Assembly (NCBI GenBank): GCA_963787645.1
Contig: CAWBDS010000004.1
Coordinates: 124,001-188,000, forward strand
DNA from: Palsa-504 sp963787645
GTDB lineage: Bacteria; Actinomycetota; Actinomycetes; Streptosporangiales; Streptosporangiaceae
Direction of reading: 5' to 3'
Length of the DNA stretch: 64,000 nucleotides
This document shows positions 17,586 to 26,683 of the stretch, one piece after another; within the stretch, counting starts at the first letter, position 1; each line of letters opens with the position of its first letter. The notes under the pieces were generated by a model that was not told where the DNA came from, did no database searches, and worked only from the letters and a program-made list of their open reading frames with translations. The position numbers and the translations under genes were made by a program.

Positions 17586-20500
17586 CGCTGGACACCCAGG
17601 TGGATACCTCCACCGAGCCCTTCGGCAGCGGGTCCGACCTGGCCACCCCCGAAGGGGCGGTCGGCGACTCGCTGTCGGTCGCGGTCTGGACCTTCGTCAG
17701 CCGCTTCACCGGCGTCTTGCGTGGGGTCATGGTCGCCGCGGTGCTGGGCGCGACGTACTTCGCGAACACCTACCAGTTCACCAACTCCCTGCCCAACCTC
17801 ATCTTCTACGGCCTGCTCGCCGGATCGTTGTTCTCCTCGCTGCTGGTACCGGCCCTGGTTCAGCACGTCGATTCCGGTGACCGGCGGGCCGCGGCCCGGA
17901 CCGCGGGCGGGCTGCTCGGGGTGGCGCTGGTCGGCATGCTGGCGCTCGTCCCCATCGTGGCCGTCCTCACCCCCTGGCTGCTCCGGCTGGGATCGATCGG
18001 CGCCCCCGACGCCTCGGCGGCCCACAGCCAGGCGCGCCTGGGTGCCGTCTTGGTGCTGCTGCTGCTGCCGCAGGTCCCGCTGTACGCCGTGGTCGGTACC
18101 GCGACGGCCGTCATGAATGCCCACCGTCGCTTCGCGCTGGCGGCGGCCGCGCCGGCCCTGGAGAACATCGGCACGATCGTCGTCCTCGGCGTGGTGGCCG
18201 TGCTCTACACCCGGTCGGCCATCGAAGGCAGCATCCCGACCTCGTTGTTGCTGCTGCTCGGCCTGGGCACGACCGGTGCGGTCCTGCTGCACGCCAGCAC
18301 GCAGTGGTGGGGAGCGCGACGAGTCGGCGTCGTGCTCGTGCCGAACGCCGGATGGCGGGACCCCCAGGTCCGGGCGACCATCCGCCGGGCGCTGCCCGCG
18401 GTGGCCCAGGCGGCGCTGGCCGCCTTGCAGATCGCCGCGCTGACGCTCGTCGCGGACCGGGTACCGGGCGGCGTGGTCGCGTTCCAGCTGGCGACCAACT
18501 TCTATTTCCTGCCCATCGCCCTGGGCGCCACGCCGGTCGCCCTGTCGCTGGTGCCGAGGCTGTCGCGGATGACCGCGCCGGGTCAGGCCGGCCTGTTCCG
18601 CGACACCTACGTGCGGGGGGTGGCCTTCGCCTCCTTCCTGGCCGTCCCCGCGGCGGCGGCCTACGCGGTGCTGTCCCGTCCGCTGGCCGGCGCGATCGGG
18701 ATGGGCGCCTTCGGCGCGGCGGGCGGCCGGGTGCTGCTGGCCTCAGCCCTGCTCGGCCTGGCGCCCGCGATCCTCGGCGAGACCCTGTTCCTGGTGACTA
18801 CCTACGCCTGCTACGCGCGCGGGGACACGACCTATCCGCTTCGAGGGATGCTCATCCACGCGACGATCTGCGTCGCGGGGATCGCCGTCGTGACCCAGCT
18901 GCACGGACCAGCCCTGCTCACGGGCCTGGGGCTCAGCTTCGGCGCCGGAAGCTACGCGGGGGCAGCCTACCTCTTCCGCCACGTACGGCGGGGCCTGCCC
19001 CGCGGCGGGGAACCGGTGCTCCGACCGTTCCTGCGCACGATCGCGTGCTCGGTCCTGATGGCCGTTCCGGCCTGGGTCATCGGAGGCTTCCTGGCCGCCC
19101 ATCTGACCGGCGCGGCCGGCCGCGTCGCGGCCATGCTCGTCGTCACCGTGGTCGGCGCCAGCGTCTACTTCGCCGCCCAGGGCGCCATGCAGGCGCCCCA
19201 GATGCAGTGGGTCAAGGGAGCGATGCTCGGCCGTCGCCGGGGCGGGGCGGCAGGCTTCCCCGCGCCCTGGCGCGACGAAGTGTGGCAGCCGGACGGACGT
19301 CATCTGGCCGGGGCGCCGCGCTGGTATCGCCGGAAACTGGAGGTATCGGAGACCCTGGCCGCGGCGGCGCCGTTCTTCCGGCGACGGCGAATCGACGTCC
19401 TCCTGCTGATCGGCGTGGTGGGCGTCATAGCTCTGCTGGGGGTCAAGCCCAAGTACGCGATCATCGCGGTGCCTGCCAGCATTCTCATCGGAGTGGTCAT
19501 GACCAGGCCGGTGATCGCCGCCTACCTGATGATCTTCCTCAGCCCGCTCGTGGTGGGCGTCAACGCCGGGACCATTCTTCCCGCGCTGCGGCCCAACGAA
19601 GCGCTCATGGTGGTGTGCGCCCTGGCCATCGGCCTGCGCTGGCTGTTCAGACTTCGCCCGGGCGAGCTCCGGCGGCCGCGGGTAGACGGCGTCGACCTCA
19701 GCCTGATCGCGCTCTGCGTCGCCAGCTCAGTACTGCCCCTGATCATGATGGCCGTCCGGCAGCGCGCCGTCAGTTCGGACGACCTGCTGTACAGCATCGT
19801 GTTGTGGAAGCTGTACGCCGAGTACGTCATCATCCGCGCGGTGGTCACGACCCGCGAGCAGGCCATGCGGTGCCTGTGGCTGTCGATGCTGGCCGCCGCC
19901 GTGGTCTGTGGCATCGGGATCATGCAGTCGCTTCATCTGGCCGGGGTTCCAGGGCTGCTGGCCAGGTACTACGCCCCACTTGGCATCGACACAAGCCTTT
20001 CGAACGGCCGTGGCAGCTCGCTGCTCGGGCTGCCGGCCGCCACCGCCGACCTGGCCATCCTCAACATGTCGATCGCGATCGCGATGCTCGTTCGCGGCAA
20101 TCCCAGGTGGCGGTCGCTGACCGCCATCGGCGTGCTGTGCGCGCTGGGCGTCGTGGCCGCCGCCGAGTTCTCCACGCTGATAGGCCTGATCGTCGCGGTG
20201 GGCGCCCTCCTCGTGCTCACCAGGTCGCGCCGGCTCGCGGCCGCCATCATCCCGGTGGCGATCGTGGGCGCAGTGCTGCTCTGGCCGGTGATCAGCATCA
20301 GGCTGGGCGGGTTCAACTCGGCCACCGGCCTTCCGGTCAGCTGGATCGACCGGCTCTACAACCTGGAGACCTATTTCTGGCCAGTGCTGTTCTCCGATAA
20401 CAACTGGATCTTCGGGGTCGAGCCTGGCCGCCCGTATTGCGACGTCGAGCAGGAAATACGGCTACGTCTGGATCGAAAGCGGGTACACCTGGCTGCTCTG

Positions 20501-20813
20501 GGGCGGCGGCATCCCGTTGCTGGCCAGCTATTTCTGGCTGGTTGGCGCGGTGGTCAAGAAGGGCTGGGCCTACGGGCAGCGCACCGATTCGGCCGGCGTC
20601 GCCGCCACCGCGGCCACCGTGGCCGTCTGCGCGCAAGTGGTGCTCATGCTGTTCGACCCGCACCTCACCTACCGGGGCTCGGGCGACGCGCTGTTCATGA
20701 TCCTGGCCCTGGCCCGCATCCTGCCCGGCGGCAGGAAGCCAGATTCCCTGATGGAACGTCTCCCGAGCACGGCAAGCGCAATTAGATGGGGCACTTATGA
20801 CGTTGTTGCGTAA
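17582..20813 (+). CDS. MurJ/Wzx-like flippase fused to O-antigen polymerase-like domain (frameshifted)
   Basis: A very large membrane protein, about 1076 residues after repair. Residues 20-550 form a MviN/MurJ-type flippase (VSRFTGVLRGVMVAAVLGA, NSLPNLIFYGLLAGSLFSS). From about residue 595 a second set of helices resembles the O-antigen ligase/polymerase family, including RPNEALMVVCALAIGLRWLF and the signature WIESGYTWLLWGGGIPLL. No stop separates them, so flippase and polymerase appear to be one polypeptide. The frame shifts once at about 20420 (one extra base near GGGGTCGAG); the WIESGYTW part is in the next frame and runs to 20813. It overlaps the next gene by 17 bases. It probably exports and polymerises the repeat unit. 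Confidence 0.75.
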
Positions 20814-22199
20814 ACAGAGCCTGTGGCTACTGGTCGCTCTGCTGGCTGGTATCGGGGGCGGATACCTCGCCTACGCCGCCAAGTCCGTGGCCTATTCCTC
20901 CACCGCCCAGGTCGATGTCGAGGCGCACGTCGTCGCCAACACGACGCCGGTCGCGCCGAACATGGCCACCGAGAAGGCGGTCGCCACCTCCGGTGTGGTT
21001 CTGGAAAGCGTCTCGCAGAAACTCGGCGCGACACCGGGTGAGCTGGGCGCGGACCTGAAGGCCGTCGCCTCGGGCACCTCCAACATCTTGTCGATCACAT
21101 GCACGATGCCGACCTCGATCTCGGCTCAGCGTTGTGCCGCCGCCGCCGCGGCCGGCTACATCGCCTTCCGCAATCAGAGCGGGGCTCCGGCGCCGGTCCA
21201 GGGGCATGATCCGCTGCACGCCACACTGGTGACACCGCCGTTGCTGCCGGTCTCACCGGCCGGGCTGGGCAAGAAGATCCTGCTGCCGGTCGGCGCGATC
21301 CTCGGCCTGATCCTGGGCATCGGCGCGATATTTCTGCGCGACCACCTGGATGACCGGGTGCGCGACCGTACCGATCTCGAGCGGTGCCTGGAGGCGCCGG
21401 TGCTGGCCACGGTCCCCCGAGTGCCGCGCCGGGCCGGGCGTCCGGCGTCCATCTTCTCCCGCGCCCCGCTGTCGCCCGCGGCCGAGGCCTACCGTCACCT
21501 TCGCGTCCGGCTCGAGCCCATCATGGCGGTTTCGGACCGGAGCACGGTCCTGCTGGTAACCAGCGGAGGAATTCGCGAGGGCCGGACATCGGTCGCGGCC
21601 AACCTGGCCACGGCGCTGGCACACGCCGGCCGTTCGGTCATCCTGGTCGACGCCGACCTGCGACGTCCCGCGCTGAACACGGTGTTCAAGACCGGCGCGC
21701 GGCCCGGCCTGGCCGATCTGCTCGCGGGGCGGGCCTCGATCGAGGAAGTGGCCGTTGCTACCGACGTGCCGGGGCTCAGGCTGGTCACCGTCGGCAAGCC
21801 GACCGACCGGTCCGCGGATCTGTTCGAAAGCAACTTGCTGACCAGGAACCTGGCCAAGATCAGGGCGCAAGCAGAAGTCGTGGTCGTGGATAGCGCGCCC
21901 ATCCGGGCGATCTCCGACGCGATCACCTTGGCCCGGCTGAGCGACATCACGCTGATGGTCGCCGACCTGCGGCGCACCCACCGGGCCGATGCCAGGACCG
22001 TCGCGGCGGACCTGCGAACGGCCGAGCCGCAGACCATCGTCGGTGTCCTGAACAACGTGCCGCGCTCGCTGCGCAGGCATCAGGCCCGGTCGCGGGTACC
22101 CGGCGGCGCCAAGTCACTAGCCCCGCAGGCCAGCGTGCCGTCGGTGCTGGCCGCCGCGGTACCGCCGCGGGGGCCGAACGGGACAGACCGGCGAGGTGA
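20797..22199 (+). CDS. Wzz/CpsD-type chain-length and tyrosine-kinase-like protein
   Basis: N-terminal transmembrane helix, an extracellular Wzz-like loop, a second helix (ILLPVGAILGLILGIGAIFL) and a cytoplasmic CpsD/CapB-like ATPase. Walker A' (VILVDADLRRP) and Walker B (VVVVDSAPI) are present, but the P-loop reads GGIREGRTSVAANLA: the catalytic Lys is Arg263, and no Tyr-rich tail is seen. The open frame runs on to 22563, far into the glycosyltransferase. A one-base loss in the G-run near 22170 would give an ending in a TGA at 22197-22199, restoring the four-base overlap used throughout this operon. I use that end; it is inference. Confidence 0.78.
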
Positions 22200-23383
22200 T
22201 GGACGTGCGAGTAGCGATGATCGCTTACACACCGTACGAGATGGATGCTCGCGTCAAGCGGGCCGCCGAGGCGCTGGCCGAGCGCGGGCACCGCGTCGAC
22301 GTCTTCGCCATCTCGCAGGACGGGGTGCGGCGGGTCGGCGATACCCGGCTGCTGCGCTTCTATCGGCTGCGCATGCGCAAGCAACGGACGGGGGTTTCCC
22401 GGTACGCGTTCGAGTACGTCGGCTTTGCCGCGTGGGCGTTCGTTCTGGTCAGCCTCTTCTGGGTGCGGCGGAGGTACCAGGTTGTCTACGTCCACAACAT
22501 GCCGAACTTCCTGGTCTTCGCCGCGCTGATCCCCAAGCTGGCCGGGGCCAAGGTCATCCTTGACGTCCACGATCCCGCGGCGGAGTTGCTGGCCTGCATC
22601 CTGGAACGGGAGCCGCCGCGGTGGCTGCGGCGGCTGGCCGCCGCGGAAGAGCGCATCAGCATCTCCTTCGCCGACGCGCTGATCACGGTCAACGAGCCCA
22701 TGCGGCAGCGGCTGACGGCCATCTCCCGGACCCCGGTGACGGTGGTCATGAACCTGCCCGATCCCGCGGCCTTCAGCCCGGATCAGCGGTCGCCCCAGCG
22801 GGACGATCTGCAGTGGCTCGTCTACAGCGGCACTATCTCCCACCGCAACGGTCTCGACCTGGTGGTGCGGGCCTTGTCTCTGCTCGCGGACGACTTCCTG
22901 CGGTTGCGCCTGCGGATCATCGGGGCCGGCCCGGCGGTCGAGCCGGTGCTGGCGCTGGCGGAAGAGCTGGGCGTCGCCGACCGGGTCGACTTCCGCGGAC
23001 TGGTGCCCTACTACGACGTCCCGGCCGCCATCAGCGATGCGGCCGCGGGCCTATCGGCGCAGCGAGAAGACGCCTTCGGTGCTCTGGTGTTCTCGGTGAA
23101 GGTGGCCGAGTACGTGAGCCTCGGCCTGCCCGTCGTCTGCTCGGGTACCGCCACCATGCGGCACTACTTCGACGGCGACGAGCTGCTGTTTTTCGAGCCG
23201 GCGAACGTCCAGGACCTGGCGCAAGCCATCCGGCAACTGCTGACCGATCCTGCGGCCGCGGCCGAGCGCGCCCGCAAGAGCGAGCTCAAGCTGGACAAAC
23301 TCCGCTGGTCCGCGCAGAAACAGGCGCTGGTCGAAATCGTCGACCTGCTCGCGGGCTCCGCACCGAACACAAAGACAGGATGA
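22196..23383 (+). CDS. Family 4 glycosyltransferase
   Basis: A 395-residue GT-B enzyme. The N-terminal acceptor domain begins VRVAMIAYTPYEMDARVKR, and the donor domain carries VYSGTISHRNGLDLVVRAL and RLRIIGAGPAVEPVLALAEE. The C-terminal catalytic region has FGALVFSVKVAEYVSLGLPVV, where the family's E-x7-E region is partly kept (Glu in VAEY). It probably adds one sugar to the lipid-linked repeat. The start is GTG 22196 or the adjacent ATG; the stop overlaps the next gene by four bases (ATGA). Confidence 0.88.
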   Translation: MMDVRVAMIAYTPYEMDARVKRAAEALAERGHRVDVFAISQDGVRRVGDTRLLRFYRLRMRKQRTGVSRYAFEYVGFAAWAFVLVSLFWVRRRYQVVYVHNMPNFLVFAALIPKLAGAKVILDVHDPAAELLACILEREPPRWLRRLAAAEERISISFADALITVNEPMRQRLTAISRTPVTVVMNLPDPAAFSPDQRSPQRDDLQWLVYSGTISHRNGLDLVVRALSLLADDFLRLRLRIIGAGPAVEPVLALAEELGVADRVDFRGLVPYYDVPAAISDAAAGLSAQREDAFGALVFSVKVAEYVSLGLPVVCSGTATMRHYFDGDELLFFEPANVQDLAQAIRQLLTDPAAAAERARKSELKLDKLRWSAQKQALVEIVDLLAGSAPNTKTG

Positions 23384-24222
23384 TCATGAGCATGTCAGCT
23401 CCGCGGAGCTCCGCGGGCCGATCCGCCGCGGCGGCGACCCTCACCGGCCCGGCGACGTCCGCCGAGGCGCCCGTGCTGATCGTCGGGCTGGGCGAGGTCG
23501 GACGGCCGCTGCTGGAAATCCTCAGCGGCACCCACCAGGCCGCCGGCCGGGACCTTGAGGACCAGGCCTTCCACGGCGTGCGGATCCTGCATCTCTGCTT
23601 CCCGTTCGGCCCGGATTTCGTCTCGGCGGCGGAGCGTTATGTCTCGCTCTACGAACCGGAAGTGGTGGTGGTGAACAGCACCGTGGTCCCCGGGACGACC
23701 CGGGCGGTCCAGCAGGTGACCGGCACCCCGGCGGTGTACAGCCCGGTGCGGGGCAAGCACGCGCGGATGACCGAGGAACTGCGGCGGTACCGCAAGTTCG
23801 TAGCGGGCACCTCGGCGCAGGCCGTCGCGGCGGTGGAGGACCACTTCACGGCGGCGGGCATGACCACGCAGCGGATGTCGTCCTTCGAGTCGCTCGAACT
23901 CGCCAAGCTGCTGGAGACCACCTACTTCGGCGTCCTGGTCGCGTGGGCGCAGGAGATGGATCGCTTCGCCGCGGCCGCGGACGCCGACTACTGGGAAACG
24001 ACCGGGTTCTTCGAAGAGATCGGGTTCTTCCCGCCGGTCAGCTTCGAGCCGGGCTTCATCGGCGGCCACTGCGTGATGCCCAACCTCGACCTGCTCGAGC
24101 AGGTCCGGCGGTCCCCCGTCATCGACGTGATCAGGCAGTCGAACGAGCGGCGCGCGCACGAATGGCAGACCTCGAGCCGGTCTACCGCGGAACGACTCAG
24201 TCCACGGCCCAGGGGGGCATGA
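23380..24222 (+). CDS. Short nucleotide-sugar dehydrogenase-like protein
   Basis: A 280-residue protein with a Rossmann motif (VLIVGLGEVGRPLLEIL) and a central helical segment like UDP-glucose/GDP-mannose dehydrogenases (ELAKLLETTYFGVLVAWAQE). The PGFIGGHCVMPN segment matches the family's catalytic-Cys motif GGxCxPxD, with Cys retained. The usual C-terminal nucleotide-binding domain is missing: full members are near 430 residues. It could act with another subunit or have a different sugar substrate. It starts at ATG 23380 by a four-base overlap with the glycosyltransferase. Confidence 0.7.
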   Translation: MIMSMSAPRSSAGRSAAAATLTGPATSAEAPVLIVGLGEVGRPLLEILSGTHQAAGRDLEDQAFHGVRILHLCFPFGPDFVSAAERYVSLYEPEVVVVNSTVVPGTTRAVQQVTGTPAVYSPVRGKHARMTEELRRYRKFVAGTSAQAVAAVEDHFTAAGMTTQRMSSFESLELAKLLETTYFGVLVAWAQEMDRFAAAADADYWETTGFFEEIGFFPPVSFEPGFIGGHCVMPNLDLLEQVRRSPVIDVIRQSNERRAHEWQTSSRSTAERLSPRPRGA

Positions 24223-24223
24223 C

Positions 24224-25453
24224 GTGAGCACTACTGCGATCCACGTAGCGGTGATCGGAGCCGGGCCTTACGGGCTCTCGGCGGCCGCGCACCTGCGCCG
24301 CGCCGGGGTGGCGGTGCGGGTCCTCGGCCAGCCGATGTCGTTCTGGCAGGCCATGCCGCCCGGCCTGCTGCTGCGCTCCAACTGGACCGCGACCTGCATC
24401 GCGGAGTACCAGGGCGAGTTGTCGCTGACCTCGTTCTGCGCCGCGACCGACACGCAGTTGCCCCGTCCGGTACCGCTGGAGCGCTTCGTCGAGTACGGCC
24501 TGTGGGTGCAGCAGCAGGTCGCGCCGGACGTGGACCACCGCCTGGTCCGGGAGCTGGAGCCCGGTCCGGGCGGCTTCCGGCTCACCCTGGATGACGGCAC
24601 CACGATCGGCGCCCGCCGGGTGGTCGTCGCGACGGGCATCGAGCCGTTCGCGCATCGCCCCGAGGTCGCGGCCGGACTGCCGCCCGAACTGGCCTCCCAT
24701 ACCGGGGACCACCGGGACTTCGACCGCTTCCGCGGCGCGAACGTGCTGGTCGTGGGCGGCGGCCAGAGCGCGCTGGAGTCCGCCGCGATGCTCAGCGAAA
24801 TCGGCGCCGAAGTCGCGGTCGCCGCCCGGGCGGCCGAGCTGCATTGGCTGCACGGCGGCAAGTATCAGCGGATGCTCGGCCGGTGCGCGGGGCTGGCCTA
24901 CGCGCCGACCGACGTCGGCCCGATCGGATTGTCCAGGCTGGTGGCCGTACCCGACGTGTTCCGGCGGCTACCGCGGCGGGTGCAAAGCCCGCTGGCCTAC
25001 CGGTCGATCCGCCCGGCCGGCGCGGCCTGGCTGGCGCCGCGGCTGACCAGCGTGCCGATCTGGCCGGGCCGGACGGTGACCTCCGCGGTCCCGCGGGACG
25101 GGCAGCTGGCCATCACCTTCGCCGACGGAGACACTCGCACCGTCGACCACCTGCTCTTCGGCACCGGTTACCGGGTGGACGTCGCGCGTTATCCGTTCCT
25201 GACCGACGCGCTGACCGCGCGGATCAGGCGGGTCGGGGGATACCCGGTGCTCGGGCGCGGCATGGAATCCTCCGTACCGGCCCTGCACTTCATCGGCGCC
25301 CCGGCGGCGTGGAGTTTCGGGCCGATCATGCGGTTCGTATCCGGCGGTTGGTACACCGGCCGCGCGCTCGCGCGGACCATCGTCGGCCAGGCGCCGTCGC
25401 CCGGCGCGGCCGAGCCCTCCCCGGTCCCGGTCAACGCGGGAGACCTGCCGTGA
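24224..25453 (+). CDS. FAD/NAD(P)-dependent oxidoreductase
   Basis: A 409-residue flavoprotein with two dinucleotide-binding motifs: VAVIGAGPYGLSAAAHL (FAD) and VLVVGGGQSALESAAML (NAD(P)), in the order seen in flavin monooxygenases and lysine/ornithine hydroxylase-like enzymes. VVVATGIEPF and LLFGTGYR are the typical ATG-like motifs. GTG start one base after the previous stop, with AGGGGGGC upstream. In this operon it sits directly before an ATP-grasp ligase and a deacetylase, which suggests tailoring of the polysaccharide or a lipid-linked precursor; the reaction is unknown. Confidence 0.82.
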   Translation: MSTTAIHVAVIGAGPYGLSAAAHLRRAGVAVRVLGQPMSFWQAMPPGLLLRSNWTATCIAEYQGELSLTSFCAATDTQLPRPVPLERFVEYGLWVQQQVAPDVDHRLVRELEPGPGGFRLTLDDGTTIGARRVVVATGIEPFAHRPEVAAGLPPELASHTGDHRDFDRFRGANVLVVGGGQSALESAAMLSEIGAEVAVAARAAELHWLHGGKYQRMLGRCAGLAYAPTDVGPIGLSRLVAVPDVFRRLPRRVQSPLAYRSIRPAGAAWLAPRLTSVPIWPGRTVTSAVPRDGQLAITFADGDTRTVDHLLFGTGYRVDVARYPFLTDALTARIRRVGGYPVLGRGMESSVPALHFIGAPAAWSFGPIMRFVSGGWYTGRALARTIVGQAPSPGAAEPSPVPVNAGDLP

Positions 25454-26667
25454 CGTCGGGCACGCTGAGCCCCGCGCCGCGCCCGGATACCGGCCAGACT
25501 GAAAAGGGCGTGGGCGCGGTCGTCATCGGCGGCGATTACCAGGGCCTCGGCATCGCGCGCAGTCTGGGGCGGCATCACATCCCGGTCTGCGTCATCGACG
25601 ACGAGACCTCCATCGCCCGCACCTCACGGTTCGTGCAGAACACCGTCCGCGTCCGTGACCTGCGGACCGAGCAGGCCCTGCTGGACGCGCTGGCGCAGGC
25701 GCGGAGCAGGCTCGGCCTGTCTGGGTGGGTGCTGTACCCGACCAGGGAGGAGAACGTCGCGACCATCGCGGCCAACCGGGACGCGCTGCGGCGGGACTTT
25801 CGCGTGCCGACCCCCGAGCTGGCCGCGACCCGCCAGGCGTGGGATAAACGGGAGGTATACGGCCTGGCCGAGCGCCTGTCCATCCCGGTACCCCGGACGT
25901 GGTTCCCGCGTTCGGAGCAGGACCTGGCCGCGATCGAGGTCGACGCGCCCGTGGTGGTGAAGCCGGCCATCAAGGAACACTTCTTCTACGCCACGCACGC
26001 CAAGGCGTGGCGGGCCGACACCGCCGCGGAACTGCTCACCGCCTTCCGGCGGGCGGCGCAGATCGTGCCCGCCGAGGAGATCATCGTCCAGGACATGATT
26101 CCGGGAGACGGCCAGCAGCAGTATGCGTACTGCGCGTTCTTCCGGGACGGCCGCCCGGTCGCGAGCATGACGGTGCGGCGCCGCCGCCAGCATCCCTCGG
26201 ACTTCGGCCGGGCCAGCACGTTCGTCGAGACGATCTCGCTGCCCGAACTAGCCGAACCGTCGTGCCGTTTCCTGTCCGCGATCGGCTACTACGGGCTGGT
26301 CGAGCTGGAGTACAAGCGCGATCCTCGGGACGGCCTCTGCAAGCTCCTCGACGTCAACGCCAGGACGTGGGGTTACCACACGCTGGGCCAGGCGGCCGGG
26401 GTGGACTTTCCCTACCTGCTGTTCCGCGACCAGATCGGCGCCCCCGTGCAGGAGGCGCAGGCCCGGCCGGGCGTCCGCTGGATCCGGCTCGCCACCGACG
26501 TGCCCAACGCACTGCGCGACATCCGGGCCGGCGCGCTGCGGCCCGGGCCTTACCTGCGCTCGCTGCGCGGCGTGCACACCGAAGCCGTCTTCTCGTGGCG
26601 CGATCCCGCGCCCGGGCTCTACGAACTCGCGCTCCTGCCCTATCTCGCCGTCAAGCGCGGCCTGTGA
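25450..26667 (+). CDS. ATP-grasp carboxylate-amine ligase-like protein
   Basis: A 405-residue ATP-grasp enzyme with the carbamoyl-phosphate-synthase-like layout. An N-terminal pre-ATP domain (AVVIGGDYQGLGIARSLG) precedes ATP-binding strands: APVVVKPAIKEHFFY, EIIVQDMIPGDGQQQYAY and the metal-binding LVELEYKRDPRDGLCKLLDVNARTWG region (Glu and Asn ligands). The family joins a carboxylate to an amine through an acyl phosphate. With a uronic acid probably made by the upstream genes, amidation of that acid is a reasonable guess, not shown. GTGA overlap with the flavoprotein. Confidence 0.82.
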   Translation: MTSGTLSPAPRPDTGQTEKGVGAVVIGGDYQGLGIARSLGRHHIPVCVIDDETSIARTSRFVQNTVRVRDLRTEQALLDALAQARSRLGLSGWVLYPTREENVATIAANRDALRRDFRVPTPELAATRQAWDKREVYGLAERLSIPVPRTWFPRSEQDLAAIEVDAPVVVKPAIKEHFFYATHAKAWRADTAAELLTAFRRAAQIVPAEEIIVQDMIPGDGQQQYAYCAFFRDGRPVASMTVRRRRQHPSDFGRASTFVETISLPELAEPSCRFLSAIGYYGLVELEYKRDPRDGLCKLLDVNARTWGYHTLGQAAGVDFPYLLFRDQIGAPVQEAQARPGVRWIRLATDVPNALRDIRAGALRPGPYLRSLRGVHTEAVFSWRDPAPGLYELALLPYLAVKRGL

Positions 26668-26683
26668 TCCGCGCCCGCAACCC

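Noticed and set aside
22200..22563. C-terminal extension of the Wzz/CpsD-like protein
   Set aside because: It overlaps the glycosyltransferase by over 360 bases in another frame; a lost base near 22170 explains it better.
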